In this document: positions 6,012-14,047 of the stretch, one piece after another
Numbering within the stretch: position 1 is the stretch's first letter
Layout: each line of letters starts with the position of its first letter
Origin: DAISJI01 sp964559835
GTDB taxonomy: Bacteria; Acidobacteriota; Terriglobia; Terriglobales; Acidobacteriaceae
NCBI GenBank assembly: GCA_964559835.1
Contig: CAZLJE010000046.1
Coordinates: forward strand, 1-32,585
DNA: 32,585 bases
Direction of reading: 5' to 3'
Position numbers and translations under genes: made by a program
The notes under the pieces: generated by a model
Told to the model about the DNA's origin: nothing
Database searches by the model: none
The model's input: the letters and a program-made list of their open reading frames with translations, nothing else

Positions 6012-7217
6012 ATGAAGCTCCGCGCCTCCACGCTGATCGTGGCCTTCACGCTTTCTACGATCGCTCCGTACACTGTGGCGCAAGTTACGCAGAATCCGAC
6101 GGACCCGGCCTCCCAGACCACCCAGACCACGACTTCGCCCTCGACCTCTCCGAGAACGTCGCAGACAACAACGTCCGATCCCGGCGTCGCCCCCAAGGGA
6201 ACCACCGCGCAGGACATCCAGAAAGCCGCCAAGGACCAGAAGGACCTCGATGCGAACGTCCCCATGGTCGAGAATCCGCCCAGGGAAACGCATGACGGCG
6301 GTAAGAACGATATCGAGGCGATCGGCAATCGCAAGATCGGCAAGGGAAAGGGTCTCGGCAACTGGTACTCGCTGGAAAAAGAGATTGCGATGGGCAAGCA
6401 GTACGCCGCGCAGATCGAATCCACGGTCAAGCTGGTGCAGGATCCGGTCGTCAATGAGTATGTGAACCGCATCGGCCAGCAGCTCGTCCGCAATTCCGAC
6501 GCGCAGGTCCCGTTCACAATTAAGGTCGTCGACTCCGACGAGATCAACGCTTTCGCGCTTCCCGGCGGATTCTTCTACGTGAATTCCGGCCTGATCCTCG
6601 CGGCCGACAACGAATCCGAACTGGCCGGCGTGATGGCGCATGAGATTGCGCACGTGGCCGCCCGCCATGCCACCCGCCAGATGACCCGCGGCCAGATTGC
6701 CAACCTAGCGACCATCCCGCTGATCTTCGTCGGTGGCGGCATCGGCTACGCCGTTCGTGCGGCTGCCGGTTTCGGGCTCCCGATGACGTTCCTGACGTTC
6801 TCCCGCGGCTTCGAAGCGGAAGCGGATTACCTCGGCCTTGAATATATGTACAAGGCCGGCTACGACCCGCAGTCGTTCATCTCCTTCTTCGAGAAGGTGC
6901 AGGCGACGGAGAAAAAGAAACCGGGTTCGCTGGCGAAGGCCTTCGCCACACACCCGCAGACGCCTGATCGGATCGAGCACAGCCAGCAGGAGATCGCGAA
7001 GGTGCTCCCGGCGCGAGACCAGTACATCGTGAACACCTCCGAGTTCGACGATGTGAAGGGCCGCCTGGCGCAGCTCGAGAACCGTCGCAAGCTGACGAAC
7101 CCCGAGGACAAGGACCGTCCGAGCCTCCGCCGTACCACCGCCGACAACAAGACGAGCGACAAATCCGGCGACAAGGGCGACGATCGTCCGACGCTCAAGC
7201 GCCGCGACAACGACTAA
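6012..7217 (+). CDS. Secreted M48-family zinc metalloprotease
   Basis: The ATG at 6012 has AAAGGAAG a few bases upstream, and the product starts MKLRASTLIVAFTLSTIAPY, a Sec signal peptide; a longer in-frame start at 5859 would bury it. The 401-residue protein then has a Thr/Ser/Pro-rich linker (about 25-60) and an M48 peptidase domain. Key residues are H210-E-I-A-H214 (HEIAH zinc site), the downstream third ligand E268 in FEAEAD with D272, and GGFFYVNSGLI before the site. Such envelope M48 proteins degrade misfolded periplasmic or outer-membrane proteins (BepA/LoiP-like); unlike BepA no TPR domain is visible. The C-terminus (about 355-401) is highly charged and carries two similar motifs, DRPSLRR and DRPTLKRR. 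A strong terminator follows. Confidence 0.9.
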   Translation: MKLRASTLIVAFTLSTIAPYTVAQVTQNPTDPASQTTQTTTSPSTSPRTSQTTTSDPGVAPKGTTAQDIQKAAKDQKDLDANVPMVENPPRETHDGGKNDIEAIGNRKIGKGKGLGNWYSLEKEIAMGKQYAAQIESTVKLVQDPVVNEYVNRIGQQLVRNSDAQVPFTIKVVDSDEINAFALPGGFFYVNSGLILAADNESELAGVMAHEIAHVAARHATRQMTRGQIANLATIPLIFVGGGIGYAVRAAAGFGLPMTFLTFSRGFEAEADYLGLEYMYKAGYDPQSFISFFEKVQATEKKKPGSLAKAFATHPQTPDRIEHSQQEIAKVLPARDQYIVNTSEFDDVKGRLAQLENRRKLTNPEDKDRPSLRRTTADNKTSDKSGDKGDDRPTLKRRDND

Positions 7218-7256
7218 TTACAGGCGCAAGGTTCAAGGCGCAAGGAATTGCAAAAG

Positions 7257-7287
7257 CAAGCCCGGCAATAGCTGGGCTTGTTTTTTT
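7257..7287 (+). terminator. Rho-independent terminator
   Basis: A stem CAAGCCCGGC / GCTGGGCTTG (7257-7266 / 7271-7280, one G-U pair) with an AATA loop is followed directly by T7 at 7281-7287. It ends the M48 protease transcript; the antiporter gene converges from the other side. Confidence 0.92.
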
Positions 7288-7315
7288 CCCTTTCGTCTCC
7301 CTTGTGGTGAAATCT

Positions 7316-8599
7316 TTACGCCGCTTCTTCCAGAGGTTCCGCCGCTGGGGAAACGTTCTCTTGCGACCCGAGCAAAGGCAATCCGCGTTTCAATACGAGA
7401 TCCAACCACGCTCCAGCCGCCTGCGAGGTCAGCACCGCGGCGATCACGAGAACGGTGTAGAAGCTGGCGTTGATGATCCCAGCATCGAATGCGACGCTCG
7501 CCAGCACGATCCCCGGTCCGCCGCGTGCGTTGAGCGCCGCCGCAAGATTCAGCGACCCTAGCGCATTGAATCCTGCCAGTCGCGCACCCAGTCCCGCGGA
7601 CAGCAGCTTTAGCGTGCATGAAGCGATAAGGAACACGGCGAGCATGGCGAGAGGGAATCCATGCCGCAGGTCGAGCCGGTATCCCACGACGGCAAAGTAT
7701 ACGGGCACGAATACCGCGAACGAGAATTTCGAGATCGATTCGATCGTCGCGCCCAATGCCTCTGCGTCGCTCGCCATCGCGAATCCCGCCAGGAACGCGG
7801 CGAAGACGAGGCTGACGTCGAGCATCGCGGCGACGCCGACGTAAGCGAACAGCACGCTCACCGCATATCCGATAGGTGAAGTGCGCGCGAGCACGTTCCA
7901 GCGCGCCCGCGTAACGCGCTGCAGGACCGCCGGGGCCAGAAACAGGCCCACGCCGAAGTACCCGATCGCAGCCAGCACGTGTCCGAGGATCTTCACCTGC
8001 GGGACGTTTTGCGATTTTGCGAGCGCCGTCGCCAGCGCCAGGAGCGCCCAAAGTCCGATGTCTTCCAGCACCGCCACGCCCAGTACCAAGCGGGCGAATC
8101 GGGTGTGCAGGACGTTGAGGTCGTGCAAGATCTTCGAGATCACGGGGATGGAAGTGACAGCCACCGCGATTGCCAGCACCAATGTCAGCGATAGCCCAGG
8201 TCCGCTCGCGCCCGCAATCCTATCCATCGCCAGGAAAGGCGTGGCGATCAGCGCCACCAGGAACGGAATTCCCGTCCCGACCAGCCCCAGAATGCCCACC
8301 TGCCGCCTGTCCTGCTTGCCGAACAGGCCGTGCGTCTCCGCTCCCGACGCGAACATCAGCAGGATCAATCCAAGGTTGTAAACGAAGCCGAGCACAGTTC
8401 GCGCGTCGCCGTGCGCAATCGAGTCACTCAAGGCAGGCAAAAATCGTCCGATGACCACGGGCCCAAGCACCAATCCAGCCAGGATTTCTCCGACAACTCG
8501 CGGCTGTCGCAGGCGCGTGAACAGGTGTCCCAGGACGTGCGCCGTGGAGAGAAGAACAAACAGCAGGAGTGTGATGGTCCCGAAGCCCGTGTCCGACAT
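7316..8599 (-). CDS. Cation:proton antiporter, CPA2 (KefB/NapA-like)
   Basis: The 427-residue protein is an integral inner-membrane protein with about 12-13 hydrophobic segments. The N-terminal LRQPRVVGEILAGLVLGPVV is the hallmark CPA2 first-helix motif. VAVTSIPVISKILHDL and VLGVAVLEDIGLWALLAL follow, the latter carrying the acidic pair (Glu-Asp) in the ion-binding helix where CPA2 antiporters usually have two acidic residues. No RCK/TrkA-N regulatory domain is attached, and the protein stops after the last helix with a short tail. It should exchange Na+ or K+ for H+; ion choice cannot be read from sequence. It is monocistronic between a terminator and the aldo/keto reductase gene. Confidence 0.88.
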   Translation of the reverse strand: MSDTGFGTITLLLFVLLSTAHVLGHLFTRLRQPRVVGEILAGLVLGPVVIGRFLPALSDSIAHGDARTVLGFVYNLGLILLMFASGAETHGLFGKQDRRQVGILGLVGTGIPFLVALIATPFLAMDRIAGASGPGLSLTLVLAIAVAVTSIPVISKILHDLNVLHTRFARLVLGVAVLEDIGLWALLALATALAKSQNVPQVKILGHVLAAIGYFGVGLFLAPAVLQRVTRARWNVLARTSPIGYAVSVLFAYVGVAAMLDVSLVFAAFLAGFAMASDAEALGATIESISKFSFAVFVPVYFAVVGYRLDLRHGFPLAMLAVFLIASCTLKLLSAGLGARLAGFNALGSLNLAAALNARGGPGIVLASVAFDAGIINASFYTVLVIAAVLTSQAAGAWLDLVLKRGLPLLGSQENVSPAAEPLEEAA

Positions 8600-8674
8600 A
8601 GTCCAGTTACTGCTTAACTAGGATGAGCTACTCGCACCAGCGGGTGCCCCGGACCGATTGGAAACAATCATGCC

Positions 8675-9670
8675 TTACCCCAGCCACTGCGGATTCTGAT
8701 AGGTTCCGTCGAAGTGGTGGGTAGTTTTGTACAACTCAAATTGTCCCGCCTGCGCAGCCTTCGCCGTCTTGGCCAGCAGGGCTGCGAGTTGCTGCTTGTC
8801 CAGCGGGCGGAAATTGCGCGCCGCATCTACGGCCTGCTGCAGGATCGCCGGGGAATCGATCCCCGTGATCACGACGCTCGTCGGCAGAGACATGGCGTAG
8901 TGCAGGCATTCGACCGCGGTGACCGTTTTGCTCTGCAGGATGAACGGATCTCCCATCGGCTTCATGCCCAGCACACCGATATTCTGCTTCTGCAGCACCG
9001 GAAGGACCTTCATCTCGAAGCTGTCGAAGTGGTGGTCCATGACGTTAAGCGGCATCTGTACGGCGTCGAATGTGAAGTTGTGAGCGGATGCCGTAGCCAG
9101 CATCTTCAGATGGATGTCGGGACTCTTGTGCCCGGTGAACCCGATATAGCGGACCTTGCCCGCCTTCCTGGCCTCCAGCACGGCCTCCAACGCGCCGCCG
9201 GCAGCGAAGATACGGTCGGGATCGCTGTCGCGAATGACCTCATGGAACTGCAGCAGGTCGATGCGGTCGGTCTGCAGGCGCTTCAGAGAATCGTTGAGCT
9301 GGCTCGCGGCAGTCTGCTTGTTACGGCCATCGATCTTGGTCATCAGGAAAGCCCTCTGCCGGTAGCCGTCGCGCAATGCCTTGCCCACGCGGACTTCGCT
9401 CTCGCCGCCGTTGTAATCCCAGCAGTTATCGAGGAAGTTGATGCCCTGGTCGAGGCCCGTGCGCACGATGCGGATGGCTTCGTTCGCGTCCAGGCCTGGC
9501 TTGCCAAGGTGATAACCGCCGATACCCACGATCGAGACTTTCTCGCCCGTGTGTCCGAGAGAGCGCATGGGGACCTCGTTCCTGGGATCTGCTGCCCATC
9601 CGCGTGGGCCGATCCCAGCGCTCACCAGGGTTGCCGCTGCATACTCGAGGAAGGTTCGTCTGGTCGCCAT
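8675..9670 (-). CDS. Tat-exported aldo/keto reductase
   Basis: The start at 9670 is set by the twin-arginine signal MATRRTFLEYAAATLVSAGI and an AGAGG upstream; longer frames run into an unrelated repeat. The 331-residue protein is a TIM-barrel AKR: VGIGGYHLGKPG, GINFLDNCWDYNGGESEVRV (catalytic Asp and Tyr), FLMTKIDG (Lys) and DLLQFHEV (His) complete the tetrad. The NADP-binding C-terminal strand is weakly recognisable (SVVITGIDSP). AKRs reduce carbonyls with NAD(P)H, so Tat export implies either export of a cofactor-loaded enzyme or tight cofactor retention. It is divergent from the phosphodiesterase gene at 9787. Confidence 0.9.
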   Translation of the reverse strand: MATRRTFLEYAAATLVSAGIGPRGWAADPRNEVPMRSLGHTGEKVSIVGIGGYHLGKPGLDANEAIRIVRTGLDQGINFLDNCWDYNGGESEVRVGKALRDGYRQRAFLMTKIDGRNKQTAASQLNDSLKRLQTDRIDLLQFHEVIRDSDPDRIFAAGGALEAVLEARKAGKVRYIGFTGHKSPDIHLKMLATASAHNFTFDAVQMPLNVMDHHFDSFEMKVLPVLQKQNIGVLGMKPMGDPFILQSKTVTAVECLHYAMSLPTSVVITGIDSPAILQQAVDAARNFRPLDKQQLAALLAKTAKAAQAGQFELYKTTHHFDGTYQNPQWLG

Positions 9671-9752
9671 GGTCCGCACCTCTTCATGCCTTAGACACAA
9701 AGCCTGGTTCGCAGGACGCATGAGAAATGTTAAGGATCGCGGTCCCGGGTGG

Positions 9753-9781
9753 CCCACCCAAGCTGGTTTTGCTAGGGTGGG
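9753..9781 (+). repeat. CCCACCC hairpin element, copy 2
   Basis: Stem arms 9753-9763 and 9771-9781 (one mismatch) enclose the loop TGGTTTT. The downstream arm ends 5 nt before the ATG of the phosphodiesterase gene, so the G-rich arm occupies the ribosome-binding position. Confidence 0.85.
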
Positions 9782-9786
9782 ACAAC

Positions 9787-10263
9787 ATGCTCATCGGTAT
9801 CATCTCCGACACGCACGGCCTACTCCGCCCGGAAGCAATGGCCGCACTCCGCGGCTCCGATGCCATCATCCACGCCGGCGACATCGGCAATCCCAACATT
9901 TTGGAGGAATTAAGAACGATTGCGCCCGTACACGCAATTCGCGGCAATGTTGACGTCCAGCCGTGGGCAAGGGAATTGCCGGAGATCGATGTGGTTGAAA
10001 TCGCCGGCCTATCCCTCTACGTCATTCACAATGTTCGCGACCTCGATCTGAACCCACGCGCCGCGGGTTTCGCGGCCGTCATCAGCGGACACAGCCACAA
10101 AGCGTCGATCGAGACCCGCGACAGCGTCCTCTACTTTAATCCGGGCAGCGCCGGCCCACGCCGCTTCTCTCTGCCGCTCTCAGTCGGACAGTTGAGAATT
10201 CGGGAAGGGAAGCTCACACCAAAGTTATTTTCACTTGTTTGTCATCCCGACCGACGACGCTAG
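9787..10263 (+). CDS. YfcE/MJ0936-like metallophosphodiesterase
   Basis: ATG 9787 gives a 158-residue protein beginning MLIGIISDTHGLLRPEA; a longer in-frame ORF from 9727 only reads through the hairpin repeat. Calcineurin-like metal-site motifs appear in order: SDTHG (Asp, His), IHAGDIG (Asp), IRGNVD (Asn), and ISGHSH (two His). NPGSAGPRRF is the usual YfcE family ending region. The family hydrolyses phosphodiester bonds with Mn2+ in vitro; physiological substrates are unclear. The last roughly ten residues (VCHPDRRR) are encoded by a dispersed repeat that supplies the stop codon, so the natural C-terminus probably once ended earlier. The gene is monocistronic. Confidence 0.88.
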   Translation: MLIGIISDTHGLLRPEAMAALRGSDAIIHAGDIGNPNILEELRTIAPVHAIRGNVDVQPWARELPEIDVVEIAGLSLYVIHNVRDLDLNPRAAGFAAVISGHSHKASIETRDSVLYFNPGSAGPRRFSLPLSVGQLRIREGKLTPKLFSLVCHPDRRR

Positions 10264-10287
10264 TCCGAGTCGAGGGAGTCCTCTGAG
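10240..10287. repeat. Dispersed GTCATCCCGACC-type repeat
   Basis: The stretch beginning GTCATCCCGACC (10241) and containing GAGTCGAGGGA (10267-10277) has TCCCGAC/GTCGAGGGA inverted complementarity. It belongs to a GTCATCC...GTCGAAGGA repeat type I associate with Acidobacteriota and other genomes; it overlaps the end of the phosphodiesterase gene. Confidence 0.6.
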
Positions 10288-10289
10288 GT

Positions 10290-10586
10290 CTATTTAACCA
10301 GCCCGTGTCCACCCACCGGCTCCGTCACAAACCTCTCCCCGAAGCCCGCGATCAGCGGGCGTCCTTTCGCGATCGCCTGCTGCACGGCCGGCAGCGACAG
10401 CGACGCTTTGTGGCTATCTGCGCTGTCCCAAACCTCTGTTACCCAGATCGCGTTCGCATCGGTCGCATCCTTCGCGACGACGTAGCTAAAACACCCCGGC
10501 ATCGATTTGGTGCCCTCGAGCAGGATCGCGATGAGTGCATCACGCTTTTCCGGAACAACATTCAGTTTCCCAATCATTCCGTACAT
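10290..10586 (-). CDS. ABM-domain (antibiotic biosynthesis monooxygenase-like) protein
   Basis: The start at 10586 follows GGAGGG (complement of 10596-10601) with 9-nt spacing and gives 98 residues beginning MYGMIGKLNVVPEKRDALIA. This is the dimeric alpha/beta-barrel ABM fold of YgiN-like proteins: first strand MIGKLNVVP, then FSYVVAKD, then AIWVTEVWDSADSHKASL, and the final FVTEPVGG strand. Members include quinol and polyketide monooxygenases and heme-degrading enzymes. No heme-axial His/Asn signature stands out, so the substrate is unknown. It lies 97 nt after the response regulator gene on the same strand, either its last operon member or separately transcribed. Confidence 0.82.
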   Translation of the reverse strand: MYGMIGKLNVVPEKRDALIAILLEGTKSMPGCFSYVVAKDATDANAIWVTEVWDSADSHKASLSLPAVQQAIAKGRPLIAGFGERFVTEPVGGHGLVK

Positions 10587-10682
10587 GTTCGACCGCCCTC
10601 CGATATCCGCACGCACGACGCTACCTAACGCACCGTTCCCGCAATCACGACGAACTCGCGACGGTTGAATAGCATGTCTACC

Positions 10683-12050
10683 TCAGTCCAGTCCGTAAGC
10701 GTGAATCTTCGTCAGCAGCGTCTTGTAGGAGATGCCAAGCCGCGCCGCCGCTGCGGCCTTGTTCCATTTGCACTCGCGCAGTGTCGCCTCGATTTTGGCG
10801 CGTTCGACGGTCTTCACCGCCTCCGATGCCAACTCGGGCAGGGAACCGACGCCGACAGAGGCTCCCGCCTCCGCCACGGCCGCGCGTACATTGTCTGAGA
10901 TTCCGAGTTGTGCCGCGGTGATCTCGCCATCGTACAGAATGGCCGCCCGTTCCAGCAGGTTCTGCAACTCGCGGACGTTTCCGGGCCACGAATGCGAGCG
11001 CAACGCGCTGATCGCATCGGGCGCCAACTTGAGCCGCGGCTTGCGCAGTTCGTTGCGGAAGCGCGACAGGCACTGCTCCGCGATCAGCAGTACATCGTCG
11101 CCGCGCTCTCGCAGTGCCGGAATACGGATCGGAACCACCGCCAACCGGTAGTACAGATCGCGCCGGAACGACCCCTCGTTCACCGCCTCTTCCAGGTCGC
11201 GATTGGTGGCGGCAATGATACGGACATCGACCGTCCGCGACTGCGTTCCACCCAAACGGTCGACCGTGTGCTCCTCGAGCACTCGCAGGAGTTTCCCCTG
11301 CGCGCCGAGCGGCAATTCGGCAATCTCGTCGAGGAACACCGTCCCGCCGTGCGCGACTTCGAACTTGCCCGCTTTGGCAGCATTCGCTCCGGTGAAAGCG
11401 CCCTTCTCGTGCCCGAAGAGTTCGTTCTCCAGCAACTGCTCTGGGATTGCGGCACAGTTGAGCGCGACCATCGGCTTGTTGGCTCGCGAACTGAGTTGAT
11501 GGATGGCGCGCGCGAACAGTTCCTTTCCCGTGCCGCTCTCACCGAGCAGCAGGACGGCGCTGTCGGTAGCCGCAATGCGCTGCATCTCCGCCGCGGCCGT
11601 GCGCAGCGCCGGATGCTCACCGACGATCCGCGGGAAGCCGAACCGTTGCGCGTACTCTTCTTTCAGGACGATGTTTTCGCGCAACAGTTGCTGCCGCTCG
11701 ATGGCGCGCGCCAGCAGGTGCTTGAGATGGTCGAGGTCAATGGGCTTCTGGATAAAGTCGAACGCCCCTTCGCGCATTGCCGCCACCGCGTCTGCAATCG
11801 ACCCGAACGCGGTCATGATCACGACCGGCATGGCAGAGTCGGATTCCTGTGCCGCCGCAAGCACCTCCATGCCGGAGCCGGATGGAAGCCGGAGATCGGT
11901 GAGTACCGCCGAGAACCTGCGCCGCGCCAGTTGCGTACAAGCTTCCGCCGCCGTCGCTGTCGCGACGACTTCGTACCCCATGCGCTCCAGTGCGGTCAGC
12001 AGCATCTGGCGCACTTCCGCCTTGTCCTCGACCAGCAGTACGGATTCCAT
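10683..12050 (-). CDS. NtrC-family sigma54-dependent response regulator (PilR/AtoC-like)
   Basis: The 455-residue protein has all three NtrC domains. The receiver (1-118) has LLVEDK and phospho-acceptor D52 in LTDLRLPSGSG with K102. The AAA+ domain (140-375) has Walker A GESGTGKE at 170-177, the sigma54-contacting GAFTGA loop at 217-222 and Walker B FLDEI at 239-243, plus SWPGNVRELQNLLERA. The C-terminus is a Fis-type helix-turn-helix (RAKIEATLRECKWNKAAAAARLGISYKTLLTKI). It activates sigma54 promoters after phosphorylation. The probable kinase partner is the PAS histidine kinase 0.7 kb upstream in the same strand run, which also contains prepilin peptidase. Confidence 0.95.
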   Translation of the reverse strand: MESVLLVEDKAEVRQMLLTALERMGYEVVATATAAEACTQLARRRFSAVLTDLRLPSGSGMEVLAAAQESDSAMPVVIMTAFGSIADAVAAMREGAFDFIQKPIDLDHLKHLLARAIERQQLLRENIVLKEEYAQRFGFPRIVGEHPALRTAAAEMQRIAATDSAVLLLGESGTGKELFARAIHQLSSRANKPMVALNCAAIPEQLLENELFGHEKGAFTGANAAKAGKFEVAHGGTVFLDEIAELPLGAQGKLLRVLEEHTVDRLGGTQSRTVDVRIIAATNRDLEEAVNEGSFRRDLYYRLAVVPIRIPALRERGDDVLLIAEQCLSRFRNELRKPRLKLAPDAISALRSHSWPGNVRELQNLLERAAILYDGEITAAQLGISDNVRAAVAEAGASVGVGSLPELASEAVKTVERAKIEATLRECKWNKAAAAARLGISYKTLLTKIHAYGLD

Positions 12051-12062
12051 TGCTATTTGGAT

Positions 12063-12091
12063 CCCACCCTAGCAAAACCAGCTAGGGTGGG
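12063..12091 (-). repeat. CCCACCC hairpin element, copy 3 (inverted)
   Basis: A perfect 11-bp stem (12063-12073 / 12081-12091) with the loop AAAACCA is the reverse complement of copies 1 and 2 (loop TGGTTTT). It lies between the coiled-coil gene and the response regulator gene, 13 nt before the latter's start. Confidence 0.85.
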
Positions 12092-12122
12092 CCACCCGCG
12101 AACACCGAGGGCGGGGACGTGA

Positions 12123-12668
12123 TTACTCGACCTTGAGTCCAGACTTGCGGCCCTGCTCGATGAGATCGGCGAGCTTCGACTTCGCGTCTTCGATCGCCTT
12201 CTTCTTGCCGGCGATCTCATCTTCCTTCGCCTTCTGCTCGTCCTGGAACTTCTTGGGGTCGCGCAGACTGTTGCCCGCGTCGGCGTAATAGTTGGCAACA
12301 CGCAGCCGGTTCTCACGGTCGGCGAGATCGAGTTCGCGCGTCAACGCGGCGATCTCCGCCTTCTGAGCGCTGACCTTTTCTTGCAGCGCCGCTTCCGCCT
12401 TCGCCTTGCCATCGGCGGAAGTCGCCGCTTTCGGCTTTGAAGTCGTCTCTGCGGTCGGGGTACTGCCCTTGGCATCCGCCGCCGGCGCCGCAGGTTCGGC
12501 AGCCGGAGTGGGCTGAGCGGCAATGTCATCGTTGGTATAGACCTTTGTCGCCGCGGGCTTCTTCTGCTGACGCTGCTGGCGGGCGAGGGCGCCCAAGTCC
12601 TGCGCAGCGGCCATGCCGGTCATTGCGATAAACAACGCGACTGCGCTTGCGTAAACGATCCGCTTCAT
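12123..12668 (-). CDS. Secreted coiled-coil protein of unknown function
   Basis: The start at 12668 gives MKRIVYASAVALFIAMTGMA, a Sec signal peptide with likely cleavage after AAAQ near residue 23, and GAGG sits about 7 nt upstream. The 181-residue product has an Ala/Pro/Thr/Lys-rich linker (about 45-90) followed by two heptad-rich helices: roughly 90-120 (LQEKVSAQKAEIAALTRELD) and 140-175 (FQDEQKAKEDEIAGKKKAIE). This is a periplasmic coiled-coil of no recognised family. It lies between the histidine kinase and response regulator genes with short gaps (62 and 72 nt). It could be an envelope structural component or an input to the kinase; both are guesses. Confidence 0.75.
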   Translation of the reverse strand: MKRIVYASAVALFIAMTGMAAAQDLGALARQQRQQKKPAATKVYTNDDIAAQPTPAAEPAAPAADAKGSTPTAETTSKPKAATSADGKAKAEAALQEKVSAQKAEIAALTRELDLADRENRLRVANYYADAGNSLRDPKKFQDEQKAKEDEIAGKKKAIEDAKSKLADLIEQGRKSGLKVE

Positions 12669-12730
12669 AGATACCTCGTCCGGACGAAGCGCCGCGTTGG
12701 GCCTGGAGGTATGCTGTCCGGAGTTCGCCG

Positions 12731-14047
12731 CTATTCTAGCGCGGATTTGCCCGGATTCCGCGCGGGAAACGATAAGGTAAAGACCGCCCCTGTACCTTCG
12801 TTCCTTGCCGAAATCGAACCGCCGTGGTCGGAAACGATGCGCTGGGCCAGCGCCAGGCCGAGTCCGTTCCCTTCCGCCTTGCTGGAAACGAAGGGGATGA
12901 ACAGCCGCGGCAGCAGGTCGACGGGGATTCCTCCGGCATCGTCCTGCAACTCTATCCAGGCGTGATTCTGATCGCGACCCGCTCGTGCACTCACACGCAC
13001 CGCCCGCCCGTGTCCGGCTTCCGCGCTGTTGCGCAGCAGGTTCAGGAAGCACTGGCGCAGTGCCGCAACGTCTCCGGTAACCGCGAACTCGGCGCCCACG
13101 GCCGAAGCCTCCAGCCCCACCCCGCAATCGGCGGCGCACGCTTGCAACAGGGGTGCGATCGCGACCGGCTCCGACGTCAGCTTCTGCGGACGCGTGATGT
13201 TCAGGAAGTCGGTAACGGTCTTGGTCAGCGCGATGGTCTCCGACCGGATCTTGTCCGCGAACTGGTGGATGGTTACGGGGTCCTTCTCATCGGACAGCAT
13301 CTGGCTGTATCCCGCGATGGTGGCTAGCGAATTCTTGAATTCATGAGCCATGCCGGCGGTCATTTCGCCCATGGTGGCGAGGTTCTCGCGCAGTCGCAAT
13401 TGCCGCGACAATTCGCTGACCTGCGTGAGATCGGTCACCACGCACGCCGCACCCAGCCGCTCTCCCGTATTGCCGTTCACCGGCGACACCGTGATGCCCA
13501 GTACGCGCTGGTCGCCCGCAGGAGTCGTGTAGTCGGCCTCGAGGCGGCGAAAGATCCGGCCGTCCTTCAAGCAGGTTTCAATCACCTGCGGCATCGAGGG
13601 TGGGACGCCGGCCATCGCTTCGTCGCGTACCTCGCCCGCGCCGCGAAAGAGGTCGCGCGCGTGCAAGCCGCTGGCCGTCGCGTATCCGAGGATCTCCCGG
13701 GCCGCTGGATTCGCCTGCTGCACCAGCCCGTTGGCGTTGAACAGCGCCACTCCGCTGGGCAGATTCGTGATCACCGCCGCGCTGATGTTTTCCGTTGCGC
13801 TGGCCTTTTCCGCCGCCGATTGCCGCAGTCGCTGGAGTTCGGTCTCCTTCTCCTTCAGTTGCTGGATGACGGCGTTGTAGGCCTGCATGGCGAAGGCGGG
13901 GCTCTCGGAACGTGGCGCCGGATCGCGGCCGCTCATCACCTCTTTCCGCAGGCGGCGCATCAGGTACACGCCGATGACGAAGGCCCACATGCCCGCAAAG
14001 AAAAGCGTCAGCGCGCCCCACACGGCCGGATTGCTGAACACTCTCAA
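12731..14047 (-). CDS. PAS-containing histidine kinase (NtrB/PilS-like)
   Basis: I place the start at TTG 14047, where TTGA overlaps the TGA of the prepilin peptidase gene and GGAG is 6 nt upstream; GTG 14041 is the alternative. The 438 residues comprise one membrane helix (9-30), a short coiled coil (about 60-85), a PAS domain (about 85-205: ITNLPSGVALFNANG), a HisKA domain with phosphoryl His H235 in GMAHEFKNSLATIAGYSQML, and a HATPase domain with N-box LLRNSAEAG, DDAGGIP, and GNGLGLALAQRIV. It should phosphorylate the NtrC-type regulator encoded two genes downstream. Coupling to prepilin peptidase suggests a pilus-related signal, although classic PilS has six membrane helices rather than one. 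Confidence 0.88.
   Translation of the reverse strand: MRVFSNPAVWGALTLFFAGMWAFVIGVYLMRRLRKEVMSGRDPAPRSESPAFAMQAYNAVIQQLKEKETELQRLRQSAAEKASATENISAAVITNLPSGVALFNANGLVQQANPAAREILGYATASGLHARDLFRGAGEVRDEAMAGVPPSMPQVIETCLKDGRIFRRLEADYTTPAGDQRVLGITVSPVNGNTGERLGAACVVTDLTQVSELSRQLRLRENLATMGEMTAGMAHEFKNSLATIAGYSQMLSDEKDPVTIHQFADKIRSETIALTKTVTDFLNITRPQKLTSEPVAIAPLLQACAADCGVGLEASAVGAEFAVTGDVAALRQCFLNLLRNSAEAGHGRAVRVSARAGRDQNHAWIELQDDAGGIPVDLLPRLFIPFVSSKAEGNGLGLALAQRIVSDHGGSISARNEGTGAVFTLSFPARNPGKSALE

Noticed and set aside
7233..8051. 272-codon minus-strand frame overlapping the antiporter
   Set aside because: It overlaps a well-supported membrane protein in another frame and has an Arg/Gly-rich shadow composition.
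10908..12122. 404-codon plus-strand open frame
   Set aside because: It is fully antisense to the NtrC-type regulator and its translation shows no family motif; a shadow of high-GC codon use.
12669..13139. 157-residue upstream extension of the coiled-coil gene
   Set aside because: It is out-of-frame sequence of the histidine kinase gene; signal peptide and ribosome-binding site place the start at 12668.
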